Of a DNA stretch of 64,000 bases, positions 18,753-28,603 are shown piece by piece. The notes beneath the pieces are model-generated. The model saw only the letters and a list, made by a program, of their open reading frames with translations. It was not told where the DNA came from and did no database searches. The position numbers were made by a program, and so were the translations under genes. This DNA comes from Porphyromonadaceae bacterium COT-184 OH4590 (GTDB taxonomy: Bacteria > Bacteroidota > Bacteroidia > Bacteroidales > Paludibacteraceae): positions 1-64,000 of the forward strand of contig JRAN01000052.1 in NCBI GenBank assembly GCA_000768855.1. The letters run 5' to 3'. How positions within the stretch are numbered: the stretch's first letter is position 1; each line of letters begins with the position of its first letter.

Positions 18753-19100
18753 ATGCAAATAAACGTATTAAAATCGAAAATACACAGAGCAATAGTAACA
18801 GAGGCTAATCTTGATTACATAGGCAGTATCACTATCGACGAGGCTCTGATGGAGGCTGCCGGCATTTATGAGTACGAAAAGGTAAGTGTGGTAAATGTAA
18901 CCAATGGAGCGAGACTCGAAACCTACGTAATAAGAGGCGAAAGAGGCTCAGGTGTAATCTGTCTGAATGGAGCAGCTGCACACCTTATTCATAGAGACGA
19001 TATTGTAATAATAATGGCTTATACTTGGATAGAACATAGCGATATGGACAAACTTAATCCCAAGATTATTTTTCCCAAAGCCCCAAATAATAGAATTTAA
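18753..19100 (+). CDS. panD: aspartate 1-decarboxylase
   Basis: A pyruvoyl enzyme making beta-alanine for pantothenate and coenzyme A. The 115-residue proenzyme has the self-cleavage site G24-S25 in YIGSITID, with S25 becoming the pyruvoyl group, and the conserved [10 protein letters not shown] and [12 protein letters not shown] stretches. It follows pdxA closely, so two cofactor-pathway genes may share a promoter. Confidence 0.96.
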   Translation: MQINVLKSKIHRAIVTEANLDYIGSITIDEALMEAAGIYEYEKVSVVNVTNGARLETYVIRGERGSGVICLNGAAAHLIHRDDIVIIMAYTWIEHSDMDKLNPKIIFPKAPNNRI

Positions 19101-19240
19101 CGGTAAAAATTAATGTAGTTGTTATAATCACTCTAAATACTGACACAAAAAGACACTTATTCTCTTAAAAAAAAGGTATCTTTTTTGATTACTAAAGACA
19201 AAATTATGTAGACACTTTTACTCGAAGCCGGTAAATCGTT

Positions 19241-19271
19241 TTTGTATGTTATTCCTTTTTTTATATCTTTG
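19241..19271 (+). promoter_or_regulatory. promoter of the M16 protease gene
   Basis: TTTG at 19241-19244 and TATCTTTG at 19264-19271 with the ideal 19-base spacing. The ATG is about 60 bases downstream. Confidence 0.7.
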
Positions 19272-19333
19272 CAAGATTGTAAAAAAAGACAATGTCCCTT
19301 TTGAATATAAAAAATTAAAAATTGATTAATTAT

Positions 19334-22126
19334 ATGAAACATTTATTTTCAGTATTATTTTTGGCATTAACCATTGGTATGTCGGCTCAAAATATACCTA
19401 CTCCGATAGATAATTCGGTTCGCAAGGGTGTTTTGCCGAATGGGTTGACTTACTATATCAGACACAACCAACAACCCAAAGAGCGTTGCGAATTTCACAT
19501 CGCTCAAAATGTAGGTTCAATTCTTGAACGAGAAGACCAACTTGGTCTTGCTCACTTCCTCGAACACATGGCTTTCAACGGGTCGAAAAATTTCCCCGAC
19601 AAAGGCATTATCAACTACTTCGAGAAAATAGGTGTCAATTTTGGAGGTAACATCAATGCATATACCAGTATAGATGAGACAGTTTATCGTTTGTCGGATG
19701 TACCTACATATCGTGAGGGTATTTTGGATAGTGCTTTGCTGGCACTGTACGACTGGAGTTGTGCATTGACTCTGGCAGACTCTGAGATTGACAAAGAGAG
19801 AGGAGTTATAGTTGCCGAGTGGCGTACGACTAATAGTCCTTCCCGTCGTCTGTTTACAGAGTTGTACAAACAGATGTATGCAGGCTCTCAGTATGAAAAT
19901 CGTATGCCTATAGGCGATACCACTATTATCAAAAACTTCACATATCAAGCACTAAGAGATTATTATCACAAGTGGTATGGTCCCGATTTACAAGCTATTG
20001 TGGTTGTAGGCGATATTGATGTGGATAAAATGGAGCAAAAGATAAAGAATCTGTTTGGCAAGATACCGGCTCGTACCAATAGAGGCGAACGTCCTATGTA
20101 TGGATTGCTCCCAAACAAAGAGCCGATTATAGCTGTTGCAACTGATAAAGAGGCACAAAACTCAGTTATACAGTTACAGTTTAAGCACGAGGCTATGCCT
20201 AACGATTTGCGACTGTCGGTAGCAGGTTATACAAAAACGGTTATAGACAATATCATATCTACCATTTTCAGTTATAGATTTGAGGAGCAGATATTAGACC
20301 CTAATGCAAGTTTCTTGCAAGCATACGTTGGTTACGACCATCGAACCAAATCTACAGACATAGTCTCTGCTGTAATAGTGGCTAAAGAGGGTAAAGAGAA
20401 AGAGGCTTTCAAGCACTTACTAACAGAGGTACAAAAGGCTGTTCAACACGGATTCACCAACTCCGAACTCGAACGTGCCAAAACAGACATACTCAACTCT
20501 TACGAAAAGTCGTACAATGAGCGTAATACAAATAGAAATATAACATTAGCACAAGAGTATATTCGCAATTATATCGAATCGGAGCCTATACCCGGTATAG
20601 CTTGGGAATATGATTTTGTAAAACAGCTATTGCCTATGCTCACCACCAAGGCTGTGTCTGATGTTTTCAGCACTTACATTACCGACGAAAATCTTATTGT
20701 TGCTTTTCAGGGAGCTGACAAGCCTGAGGTGGTATTCCCATCTAAAACGGAAGTATTGGCTACTATGGAAAATGTAAAAAACACTAAATTTGATGCCCCA
20801 AAAGAGGAAGTATTGGTAACAAGTCTTGTGGACAAAACTCCAAAAGCAGGCAAAGTAAAAAAACGCACCGTATCTAACTCTTTGGGTACTACAGAATGGA
20901 TTTTGAGCAACGGCGCAAGAGTAGTATTCAAACCTACTAATTTTAAACAAGATGAGATACTTCTCAATGCTTTCTCGTGGGGAGGTACCAATACGGTAAG
21001 CTTAGCTGATTTGCATTCGGCTTATTTTACAAGCGTTATTATAGCAAACAATGGATTGGGCAAATTCTCTTACCTCGATTTGCAAAAAGCCCTTACAGGT
21101 AAGATAGCATCAGTGTCTATATCTATCTCTGATGATACGGAGGGTTTAAGTGGAAGTTCGTCCATAAAAGACTTTGAAACAATGTTGCAACTTATCTATC
21201 TCAACTTTCAAAAACCACGCAGAGACGAAGCAGCTTACAACACTACTATGGATCGCTACCGCAATTTCATCATAAACAGAGAGAAAGACCCAAGATCTAT
21301 TTTTGCGGATTCGCTATCGGCAAAGTGGAGTTGTCACGACGAACGCAATCTGATATTTAACACTGCTTTCCTCGAAAAGGTTAATTATGACAGAGCTTTG
21401 GCTATATATCAACAACGATTCGCCTCGGCAAGCGACTTTACATTTGTTTTTACAGGTAATATTAACCCCAATGATAAGAATACCGAAAAACTTATCACCA
21501 CTTGGATTGGTTCGTTGCCAAAAGGTAAAACCGAAAAATATACCGCTCAGCCTAACTGTACCCCAAAAGGTAAAGTATCATCGACTTTTGCAGCAAAAAT
21601 GGAAATTGAAAACATAAAGAATGCCATTCGTTACCACACTCCTATGCAGTACAACTGGGCAAATTCGATGAATATGATTTTCATCGGTTATATCTTAGAT
21701 TATAGATATATGGAGAGCGTACGCGAAGACGAAGGCGGCAGCTATGGAGTAGGTGTACGCGGCTCGTTGAGCAAACTACCTACCGAACAGGCAATGTTGC
21801 GTATTCAGTTCGATTGCCATCCGGAAAAGCAAAAGACTCTTATCAATATCATTCACGAAGAGATAAAAAAACTTGCCAAAGACGGTCCGTCTGATGTGGA
21901 CTTTAATAAAGCAAAAGAGGGTATGATTAAAGATTATGCAGAAAATATAGCCCAAAACGGCTACTGGTCGTCTATAATCGAAACATACTACCTGTACGGC
22001 AGAAACTATATAAAAGACTATCGTAATGCTATTGATGCAGTTACCAAAGAGACTATCAAAAACACCTTGCAACAACTTTTAGATTCAGGTAATGTATTCG
22101 AAATGTTTATGTTTCAAGAGAAATAA
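19334..22126 (+). CDS. M16 family zinc metalloprotease (pitrilysin type), secreted
   Basis: A 930-residue two-lobed metallopeptidase with an N-terminal signal peptide (MKHLFSVLFLALTIGMSAQ). The inverted zinc motif HFLEH lies in LGLAHFLEHMAFNG (about residues 74-78), and the third ligand region is ERGVIVAEWR. The C-terminal half holds the inactive M16 copies, ending in EDEGGSYGVGVRGS. The ATG at 19334 is chosen because it begins the signal peptide; the frame extends upstream only through a TTG. The location is periplasmic or outer-membrane. Substrates are unknown. It is monocistronic, with its own promoter and terminator. Confidence 0.93.
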   Translation: MKHLFSVLFLALTIGMSAQNIPTPIDNSVRKGVLPNGLTYYIRHNQQPKERCEFHIAQNVGSILEREDQLGLAHFLEHMAFNGSKNFPDKGIINYFEKIGVNFGGNINAYTSIDETVYRLSDVPTYREGILDSALLALYDWSCALTLADSEIDKERGVIVAEWRTTNSPSRRLFTELYKQMYAGSQYENRMPIGDTTIIKNFTYQALRDYYHKWYGPDLQAIVVVGDIDVDKMEQKIKNLFGKIPARTNRGERPMYGLLPNKEPIIAVATDKEAQNSVIQLQFKHEAMPNDLRLSVAGYTKTVIDNIISTIFSYRFEEQILDPNASFLQAYVGYDHRTKSTDIVSAVIVAKEGKEKEAFKHLLTEVQKAVQHGFTNSELERAKTDILNSYEKSYNERNTNRNITLAQEYIRNYIESEPIPGIAWEYDFVKQLLPMLTTKAVSDVFSTYITDENLIVAFQGADKPEVVFPSKTEVLATMENVKNTKFDAPKEEVLVTSLVDKTPKAGKVKKRTVSNSLGTTEWILSNGARVVFKPTNFKQDEILLNAFSWGGTNTVSLADLHSAYFTSVIIANNGLGKFSYLDLQKALTGKIASVSISISDDTEGLSGSSSIKDFETMLQLIYLNFQKPRRDEAAYNTTMDRYRNFIINREKDPRSIFADSLSAKWSCHDERNLIFNTAFLEKVNYDRALAIYQQRFASASDFTFVFTGNINPNDKNTEKLITTWIGSLPKGKTEKYTAQPNCTPKGKVSSTFAAKMEIENIKNAIRYHTPMQYNWANSMNMIFIGYILDYRYMESVREDEGGSYGVGVRGSLSKLPTEQAMLRIQFDCHPEKQKTLINIIHEEIKKLAKDGPSDVDFNKAKEGMIKDYAENIAQNGYWSSIIETYYLYGRNYIKDYRNAIDAVTKETIKNTLQQLLDSGNVFEMFMFQEK

Positions 22127-22170
22127 ATAACTAAAGAAGCGATTTGATTTAGCATCAAATCCATTGTATA

Positions 22171-22205
22171 AAAAGCTACATAAGACAATGTCTGTTGTAG
22201 CTTTT
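22171..22205 (+). terminator. M16 gene terminator
   Basis: AAAAGCTACA (22171-22180) pairs with TGTAGCTTTT (22196-22205), followed by further T residues. The lpdA -7 box begins 17 bases later. Confidence 0.8.
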
Positions 22206-22221
22206 TGTTACAAAAAATCAC

Positions 22222-22229
22222 TACCTTTG
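22222..22229 (+). promoter_or_regulatory. lpdA promoter -7 box
   Basis: TACCTTTG, 40 bases before the lpdA ATG. The nearest TTTG upstream lies within the preceding terminator, at a 14-base spacing. Confidence 0.5.
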
Positions 22230-22268
22230 TCAATTAATTTTTTAATAATAAAATAAACAGAGTAAAAT

Positions 22269-23606
22269 ATGTTTGATTTAGCTATTATAGGAGGAGGACC
22301 GGCAGGTTACACTGCAGCCGAAAGAGCTGCTCATTGTGGTCTGAATGTTGTTATTTTTGAAAAAAATGCTTTTGGCGGTGTGTGTCTCAATGAGGGTTGT
22401 ATCCCAACTAAAACACTTTTGTATAGCGCCAAGCTATACCATAATGCAAAAGCAGGCAGCAAATATGGGTTCACTGCCGAAAATGTAAGTTTCGATTATG
22501 AAAAAATAATATCTCGGAAAAACAAAGTTGTTCGTAAACTCAATGCCGGCATACGAGCTAAAATGACCGGAGGCGGTGTAAATGTTGTAACGGGGTTGGC
22601 TGTTGTAAAAAGCTATGGAGAAGACAAAATCGTTATTGTAGCAAACGAACAGGAGTTTGAGGCAAAAAACCTACTGCTTTGTAATGGTTCACAAGTAGCT
22701 ATACCACCTATAAAAGGTGTAGATACCACCGATTATATTACCTCAAAAGAAGCTTTGGAGATAAAAACAGTACCGTCGTCAATAGTAATAGTGGGTGGAG
22801 GCGTTATAGGTATGGAGTTTGCAGGGCTTTTCAACACATTTGGCTCCAAGGTAAGTGTAATAGAGATGGCACCAGAGATATTGCCTCCTGTCGATTCGGA
22901 AATATCCTCGATGCTAAGAGCCGAATACACAAAACAGGGTGTAGCTTTTTTTGTAGATGCCAAAGTAACGGCTTTGGAAAACAACAAAGTTTTTTTCACA
23001 GATAGCGAAGGCAACAACCAAATTATAGAGACCGAAAAGATATTACTGTGCGTTGGTCGCAAACCGCTACTGGATGGGATAGAAGTATTAGACCTTAAAA
23101 CATTTAAAAATGGTATAGAGGTTAATGAATGTATGCAGACATCCAAACCGAATGTATATGCTGCCGGCGATATTACGGCTTTTTCGATGTTGGCGCATAC
23201 TGCCGTACGTGAAGCCGAAGTAGCGGTAAACAATATTGTAGGCAAGTCGGATACTATGGCTTACAATGCTGTACCGGCGGTTGTATATACCAATCCTGAA
23301 GTAGCAGGAGTAGGATTTACCGAAGACGAGCTGAAGTCGCAAAACAGACCTTATAGCATCAAAAAGTTGCCTATGGCTTTTTCGGGTCGTTTTGTAGCCG
23401 AAAACGAAGGCGGAAACGGATTGTGCAAATTGATATTCGACGAAAATGACGTTATAATAGGTTGCCACATAATAGGCAATCCGTCGTCGGAAATTATAGC
23501 CATAGCAACTTTGGCTATAGAGCAGAAACTAACGATTGAAAGATTTCAAAAATTGATTTTTCCACATCCATCGGTAGGAGAGATTATCAAAGAGGCTTTA
23601 TTCTGA
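22269..23606 (+). CDS. lpdA: dihydrolipoyl dehydrogenase
   Basis: A FAD flavoprotein (E3) that reoxidises dihydrolipoamide with NAD in 2-oxoacid dehydrogenase or glycine-cleavage complexes. The protein has 445 residues. It has the FAD motif GGGPAGYTAAE, the redox disulphide C39-C44 in GGVCLNEGCIPTKTL, the NAD motif GGGVIGMEFAG, and the C-terminal HPSVGEI that carries the catalytic histidine. No E1, E2 or gcv gene is next to it, so its partner complex is elsewhere. It is flanked by its own promoter and terminator. Confidence 0.95.
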   Translation: MFDLAIIGGGPAGYTAAERAAHCGLNVVIFEKNAFGGVCLNEGCIPTKTLLYSAKLYHNAKAGSKYGFTAENVSFDYEKIISRKNKVVRKLNAGIRAKMTGGGVNVVTGLAVVKSYGEDKIVIVANEQEFEAKNLLLCNGSQVAIPPIKGVDTTDYITSKEALEIKTVPSSIVIVGGGVIGMEFAGLFNTFGSKVSVIEMAPEILPPVDSEISSMLRAEYTKQGVAFFVDAKVTALENNKVFFTDSEGNNQIIETEKILLCVGRKPLLDGIEVLDLKTFKNGIEVNECMQTSKPNVYAAGDITAFSMLAHTAVREAEVAVNNIVGKSDTMAYNAVPAVVYTNPEVAGVGFTEDELKSQNRPYSIKKLPMAFSGRFVAENEGGNGLCKLIFDENDVIIGCHIIGNPSSEIIAIATLAIEQKLTIERFQKLIFPHPSVGEIIKEALF

Positions 23607-23624
23607 TTGTTTACACATAAAAAC

Positions 23625-23677
23625 AACAAACAATAGCCTATGAAGAATACGATGTTCTGTATAGGCTATTGTTTGTT
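23625..23677 (+). terminator. lpdA terminator
   Basis: A 17-bp perfect inverted repeat (23625-23641 and 23661-23677) with a 19-base loop. The right arm ends in TTGTTTGTT followed by TTG, so the U-tract is mixed. Confidence 0.7.
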
Positions 23678-23787
23678 TTGTTAGCAAATAGTTAAACAGA
23701 CTTATCCGACTTTATTTTACATCCATTTTACACTTTTCATTCTCAATTATACACTAATAATTTTTGCTATATTATCCTTATTTTTTA

Positions 23788-23795
23788 TAATTTTG
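23788..23795 (+). promoter_or_regulatory. chromate-transporter gene -7 box
   Basis: TAATTTTG, 59 bases before the ATG at 23855. Confidence 0.5.
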
Positions 23796-23854
23796 TAGCC
23801 GAAAATAATGTTTAGCAACTTCTACAAATAAAAACAATCTCCACCACACACATT

Positions 23855-24388
23855 ATGATATACTTGCAACTTTTTTATACCTTCTTTAAAATAGGCTTGC
23901 TGGGGTTTGGAGGCGGATATGGTATGCTTTCTCTCATTCAGTTTGAGATAGTGGAGAGATATCAGTGGCTTTCGGTTAATCAATTCACCGATATAGTGGC
24001 TATTTCGCAGGCAACGCCGGGTCCGATAGGTATCAATTCTGCTACATTCGTCGGATTTTCGGTTGCAGGTATAGGAGGGGCGATAACGGCTACATTTGCC
24101 GTGGTATTGCCTTCATTTATACTAATGTATGTGTTGATAAAAATATTTAATCGCTACAAAGACAATCATTATGTAAAATCTATAATGTCTGTTATGCAAT
24201 ATGTGGTAATAGGCTTGATAGCCTCTGCTGCCGTGATGTTGATAAGTGAGGAGACTTTTGGCAAGGGCTTTTCTAATATTTTTGCGTGGGTAATACTGTT
24301 GGTGGCTTTTGTGGCGATGAGGTTTTCGAAGATAAGTCCTATTCTGCTTATCCTCATTGGGGGTGTAGTTGGGTGGCTATTTTTGTAA
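23855..24388 (+). CDS. chromate transporter (CHR) half-size subunit
   Basis: A 177-residue membrane protein consisting of one CHR domain. The signature is GFGGGYGMLSLIQFEIVE near the N-terminus, then ISQATPGPIGINSATFVG, with about six membrane segments. Many Bacteroidetes carry two half-size CHR genes side by side, whose products form a heterodimer. Here only one is present: the upstream neighbour is lpdA and the downstream one is a DUF4836 gene. It may homodimerise or pair with a distant partner. Chromate or sulphate transport is the family assignment, not shown here. Confidence 0.88.
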   Translation: MIYLQLFYTFFKIGLLGFGGGYGMLSLIQFEIVERYQWLSVNQFTDIVAISQATPGPIGINSATFVGFSVAGIGGAITATFAVVLPSFILMYVLIKIFNRYKDNHYVKSIMSVMQYVVIGLIASAAVMLISEETFGKGFSNIFAWVILLVAFVAMRFSKISPILLILIGGVVGWLFL

Positions 24389-24421
24389 TAAAACAGTCCG
24401 ATGTTTTGTTATAAAATTGGG

Positions 24422-24455
24422 TTTTGGACAAACAAATAATTTTTTATTACCTTTG
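24422..24455 (+). promoter_or_regulatory. promoter of the DUF4836 gene
   Basis: TTTTG at 24422-24426 and TACCTTTG at 24448-24455, 21 bases apart, about 70 bases upstream of the start codon. Confidence 0.6.
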
Positions 24456-24527
24456 TACGATTTTTATCAACAGACAAACAATAAAATATAAAATATAAAT
24501 TTTAAACTTAAATAAAACATATTTATT

Positions 24528-26114
24528 ATGAGAAAATCATTAGAATCAATTGTTCTTGCCATGATTATGGTATTCACTCTATTTTCGTGTGCAAAGAAAG
24601 AATCGCTTGCTACGGCTATCCCTAAAGATACCTCTATGGTTATAAAAATCGACATTAAAAATTTGGCAAAAAAGTCTAACTACAACTTTATGAACAATAG
24701 CGTTATAAAGGGCTACGTAGAGATGATGAAGGCATCGCTAAACGATGAGCAGAAAAAACTGCTCGAAGAGTTTGTAGCAAACCCTAACTCCGTAGGAATA
24801 AACATATTAGAGGATATGTTTATATTCTATGGCAACAATGGCGATATGGGGTTAGTGATGTCGGTAAACAACAGCAAAAAACTTTATGACAATATACTCA
24901 CAACAGACCCTAACTTTAAGGAGATGATTAAAGTGGATAAAGGTATATATACATTGGATTTGGGCAGAGTCAGCAGTATAGCTTGGGACAACAAACGATT
25001 TGTGGCACATATCAATTATGCTTCAATGATTTTGGGAAGTTCGGATATTAAAGTAAATACTGCCGAGCAATACTTACACCTCAAAAAAGACCAGAGTTTT
25101 TATGCCTCAGACAATTACAAAAAAATCAACGACAACAAAAACGATATTTCCATCTATTATTCGGCTAAACAATACTTCCAGTTTTACAATAATATTTTAG
25201 CCTCTTCGGCTTTATCAAGCGAAGATAGCAGTGACCAAGAGCTTTTGGATATGATAGCTCAGCTATCCGATGCTATGAGCGAAGTAGCCTACAATATGAT
25301 AGGTAGCTGCAATTTTGAAAATGGTAAAATCGTATGCAAAACAAATATGTTTTTTGATACACCTGAGGCAGAGGCAAAATACAACAATTTGAAACTCCCT
25401 AATGCCTCTCTTACAGGCGATTTAAACAAGTATGTGTCCTCAAACGGTATTCTGTATTTTGCGGCGCATATAAACGGCAAGGATATTGTAGCCGATATAT
25501 CGACACTAAAAGCAGACAACCTGCTAAACAAACTAAGCGAAAAACTCAATATCAACTTACGCGATATACTTTTGGCTTTTGACGGAGACTTAATCTTTGG
25601 TCTCAATAGAGTTAATACAGAAAACGACGAAAAACCAATTGAGTTTTCGCTGTTTGCCAAGGTCGATTCGCTGAAAGCTAAAACACTATTGGATTCGCTT
25701 GTGTTGAAAGACAACAAAACAATTGTCAAAATCACACCAAACAATTACAGTTCAAACCGTTTTCTTTTCGGGCTACAAAACGGAGTGTTGTATTTTACCA
25801 ACGATAGCACCGATTACGTCAATTTTGGCAAAGGAGGTATAGCCAATACTTCTATTGACAAGATAAAAGAGCAACCTCTATATTTAGGCGGCGATTTAAG
25901 GATTCTAAAAGACCAGCTTATCAATCAAATAAATATAGGCAACCCCAAAAGAGTGGATTTGGCTAAAGAGGCATTGGGACTTATCTCTACGTTTGAGACA
26001 AAACAGGACGATAAACTCAATGGTACTTTTGAGATAAATTTCACGGATACCAAAACCAACTCTTTAGAACAGATTTTTAAACTTATCGACAAAGCGATAA
26101 ATGGAATAATGTAA
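24528..26114 (+). CDS. DUF4836 family lipoprotein
   Basis: A 528-residue predicted lipoprotein with a signal sequence ending in the lipobox LFSC (cysteine 21). The mature N-terminus AIPKDTSMVIKIDIKNLAKKS matches the start of the DUF4836 family, which is common in Bacteroidales. The remainder alternates beta strands and helices, with a C-terminal segment INFTDTKTNSLEQIFKLIDK. The function of the family is unknown; the cell-envelope location follows from the lipobox. It stands alone with its own promoter and terminator. Confidence 0.82.
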   Translation: MRKSLESIVLAMIMVFTLFSCAKKESLATAIPKDTSMVIKIDIKNLAKKSNYNFMNNSVIKGYVEMMKASLNDEQKKLLEEFVANPNSVGINILEDMFIFYGNNGDMGLVMSVNNSKKLYDNILTTDPNFKEMIKVDKGIYTLDLGRVSSIAWDNKRFVAHINYASMILGSSDIKVNTAEQYLHLKKDQSFYASDNYKKINDNKNDISIYYSAKQYFQFYNNILASSALSSEDSSDQELLDMIAQLSDAMSEVAYNMIGSCNFENGKIVCKTNMFFDTPEAEAKYNNLKLPNASLTGDLNKYVSSNGILYFAAHINGKDIVADISTLKADNLLNKLSEKLNINLRDILLAFDGDLIFGLNRVNTENDEKPIEFSLFAKVDSLKAKTLLDSLVLKDNKTIVKITPNNYSSNRFLFGLQNGVLYFTNDSTDYVNFGKGGIANTSIDKIKEQPLYLGGDLRILKDQLINQINIGNPKRVDLAKEALGLISTFETKQDDKLNGTFEINFTDTKTNSLEQIFKLIDKAINGIM

Positions 26115-26117
26115 CCG

Positions 26118-26152
26118 AAAAAGGCTGTCTCAAATATAGAGGCAGCTTTTTT
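26118..26152 (+). terminator. DUF4836 gene terminator
   Basis: The stem GCTGTCTC (26124-26131) pairs with GAGGCAGC (26139-26146) with one G-U pair. It is flanked by an A-run and followed by TTTTTT, starting 3 bases after the stop codon. Confidence 0.75.
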
Positions 26153-26214
26153 GTTTTGGATTATATTTTTCATCAAAGAATCGGACTATTTAGTATTTTT
26201 ATTTTAACTTTGCA

Positions 26215-26222
26215 CTCAGTTA
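26215..26222 (+). promoter_or_regulatory. -7 box for the FN3-like T9SS cargo gene
   Basis: TAACTTTG, 73 bases before the ATG at 26295. Confidence 0.5.
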
Positions 26223-26294
26223 CTTTTTATATGCATCAAAGTAACGCAAAAGTATAATTGAAAATTTTTTATTAATTCAATATTTTTAAGAAAA

Positions 26295-27239
26295 ATGAAA
26301 AAGATTTTACTTCTAACGGTAATGGCTTTAACAGGCTATTTTGCAAACGCAAAGGCACAAGAAGCACCGGCAGTTGATATTAAACTCAATGATGTTACTT
26401 CCACCACATTCACATTTACATTTACCCCAAACAGTACAACTAATCAGTACTATATACTAGCGATGGACTCTACTGAGATACCTACTTGGGAGCAAAGGAC
26501 AGGTATGTCAATACACAGATTAATTCAAATGTGGGGTAAAAAACTAACAACTACAACAACCTACACTTGGAAAAAGTTTGTACCAAATACAAAATATATA
26601 GTATATGCTCTTGCCAACGACTCTACCAATAAGGTACACCAAAAAGCATCTGTAACGACTAAAATGTTAGGAGGTACAGGTGTAGCAGAGCAAACTGTTG
26701 TGGTAAGTGAAGTAACCGCTACAACAGCCACAGTAACAAACACTCCAAATTCGGAAACAAGTAGATATTACGAACAGATTGTAGAAAAATCATGGGCGGA
26801 TAAAGTAGGTATGGACTCGGTAGTAAAATTTATTACAAAAGATAATCCTTATGTCCGCTATGATGTACATACTTGGGTATGGCCTAACCTTACCCCCAAC
26901 ACCGAATATTTGGCTATTGCGGTTGGTTTCAATGCAAACAATGAGCAAGGAACTGTTACTACCGTATCTTTTAAAACACTTTTAAGTTCTGTAGAGACCA
27001 TCAACTCTAATATAGAATTATACACTTTCCCCAATCCGGCTAAAGACAATCTCTATATAAAATGTGATGGTATGACTAAGCTTGAGCTATTCGATCTCGC
27101 TGGTAATAAATTGCACACACAAAATGTACAGAGCGACAACTCTACAATCAACATAACACCTTACTCCGAAGGCACTTACATACTAAAAGTAACATCTCAA
27201 AAAGGCATTACTACCCAAAAGGTTGTAATTTACAAGTAA
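26295..27239 (+). CDS. T9SS-secreted protein with two fibronectin-III-like domains
   Basis: A 314-residue protein with a signal peptide (MKKILLLTVMALTGYFANAKA). Two similar beta-sandwich repeats follow, at about residues 27-118 and 133-230, each ending in a PNT(K/E)Y strand and an Ala-containing edge strand, as in fibronectin type III domains. The last 75 residues are a type A T9SS sorting domain: LYTFPNPAKDNLYIK, LELFDLAGNKL and GTYILKVTSQKGITTQKVVIYK. It should cross the outer membrane through the type IX system and be anchored or released. No catalytic motif is seen, so a binding or structural role is likely. It converges on rarA with a 13-base gap. Confidence 0.82.
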   Translation: MKKILLLTVMALTGYFANAKAQEAPAVDIKLNDVTSTTFTFTFTPNSTTNQYYILAMDSTEIPTWEQRTGMSIHRLIQMWGKKLTTTTTYTWKKFVPNTKYIVYALANDSTNKVHQKASVTTKMLGGTGVAEQTVVVSEVTATTATVTNTPNSETSRYYEQIVEKSWADKVGMDSVVKFITKDNPYVRYDVHTWVWPNLTPNTEYLAIAVGFNANNEQGTVTTVSFKTLLSSVETINSNIELYTFPNPAKDNLYIKCDGMTKLELFDLAGNKLHTQNVQSDNSTINITPYSEGTYILKVTSQKGITTQKVVIYK

Positions 27240-27252
27240 TCAAATAAGCAAA

Positions 27253-28521
27253 TTACTCATATCGTTTTCCCCAAAGATTTTTCACCTGCTCTTTAATCTT
27301 GGTCTCGGCAGGGTTGTTTTGGGGTTTCCACAGCCGTATATTGTCTATTGTATCTGGGCGAAACTGTTGTTTTATAAAATTATTTTCAAAATCGTGAGCA
27401 TATCTATAATCTTTACCGTAGTTTAACTCTTTCATCAATTTGGTAGGAGCATTACGCAGATGTAGAGGTACGGGTAGATTGCCTGTCTTCTCTACCAAAT
27501 CCATTGCCTCATTAATAGCCATATATGCGGAATTGCTTTTGGGGCTTGTAGCCAGATATATGGTGGTTTCGGCAAGTGGTATCCTTGCCTCAGGCAAACC
27601 TATCTTATGAACCGCATCAAAACAGGCATTTGCAAGCAAAAGAGCGTTAGGGTTTGCTAAGCCTATATCTTCGGCAGCAAGTATAATAAGCCTTCTGGCT
27701 ATAAACTTGACATCTTCGCCTCCGGCTATCATACGAGCCAACCAATAGACAGAGGCATCGGCATCGCTTCCACGAACGCTCTTGATAAATGCGGATATTA
27801 TGTCATAATGAATTTCTCCGTCTTTGTCATAAGCCAAAGGATTTTGTTGTAATCGCTCTTCCACCGTTTTGTTGTCTATTAAGATTGTACCTTGAGGTTG
27901 TGCATTCACAATTAGTTCTATAATATTCAATAGTTTACGAGCATCTCCTCCAGCAAATCTTAATATTGCTTCATTCTCAAGTATATCTATTTGTCGTTTT
28001 TTTAGTTCGGTATCATTTTTCAAGGCATACTCTATAAGATGCTCCATATCTCTTTTCTCGAGTGACTTAAATAGATACACCTGACATCTGGACAGCAGTG
28101 GAGTGATTACCTCAAATGATGGATTTTCGGTAGTGGCTCCTATAAGAGTAAATACACCTGTTTCGACCGCTCCAAGCAGAGAGTCTTGTTGCGATTTACT
28201 AAAACGGTGTATCTCATCTATAAACAGTATTGGAGGAGCTGAGTTGAAAAATTTATTATCTTTTGCTTTCGCTATCACCTCTCGTACATCTTTAACCCCT
28301 GATGTAACGGCACTAAGTGTATAAAACGGACGTTTCAGTTGGTTTGCAATAATTTTGGCAAGAGTGGTTTTGCCCACTCCAGGTGGTCCCCAAAGGATAA
28401 ACGACGAAATATTGCCACTCTCTATCATAGAGCGAAGTACCGCACCATTATCCAACAGATGTCGCTGTCCAACAAAGGTATCAAGAGATTGAGGACGAAG
28501 CCTTTCGGCAAGAGGTAACAT
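27253..28521 (-). CDS. rarA: replication-associated recombination protein A (AAA+ ATPase)
   Basis: A clamp-loader-like AAA+ ATPase (RarA/MgsA/WRNIP1 family) acting at stalled replication forks. In its 422 residues the Walker A is GPPGVGKTTL (45-54) and the Walker B is LFIDEIHRF. Sensor 1 is GATTEN and sensor 2 lies in FAGGDARKLLN. The C-terminal tetramerisation region contains YWLARMIAGGEDVKFIARRL and LNYGKDYRYAHD, typical of the family. It is transcribed away from the B12 riboswitch locus. Confidence 0.95.
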   Translation of the reverse strand: MLPLAERLRPQSLDTFVGQRHLLDNGAVLRSMIESGNISSFILWGPPGVGKTTLAKIIANQLKRPFYTLSAVTSGVKDVREVIAKAKDNKFFNSAPPILFIDEIHRFSKSQQDSLLGAVETGVFTLIGATTENPSFEVITPLLSRCQVYLFKSLEKRDMEHLIEYALKNDTELKKRQIDILENEAILRFAGGDARKLLNIIELIVNAQPQGTILIDNKTVEERLQQNPLAYDKDGEIHYDIISAFIKSVRGSDADASVYWLARMIAGGEDVKFIARRLIILAAEDIGLANPNALLLANACFDAVHKIGLPEARIPLAETTIYLATSPKSNSAYMAINEAMDLVEKTGNLPVPLHLRNAPTKLMKELNYGKDYRYAHDFENNFIKQQFRPDTIDNIRLWKPQNNPAETKIKEQVKNLWGKRYE

Positions 28522-28565
28522 TGTTTTTATTAAATTTATTATTTATGCAAATTTACAAAATATTT

Positions 28566-28595
28566 TTTGTAGATGATAAAAAATGATTACCTTTG
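28566..28595 (+). promoter_or_regulatory. promoter of the B12 locus
   Basis: TTTG at 28566-28569 and TACCTTTG at 28588-28595, 18 bases apart. The expected transcription start is a few bases before the riboswitch. Confidence 0.7.
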
Positions 28596-28603
28596 CAAAC
28601 GAT

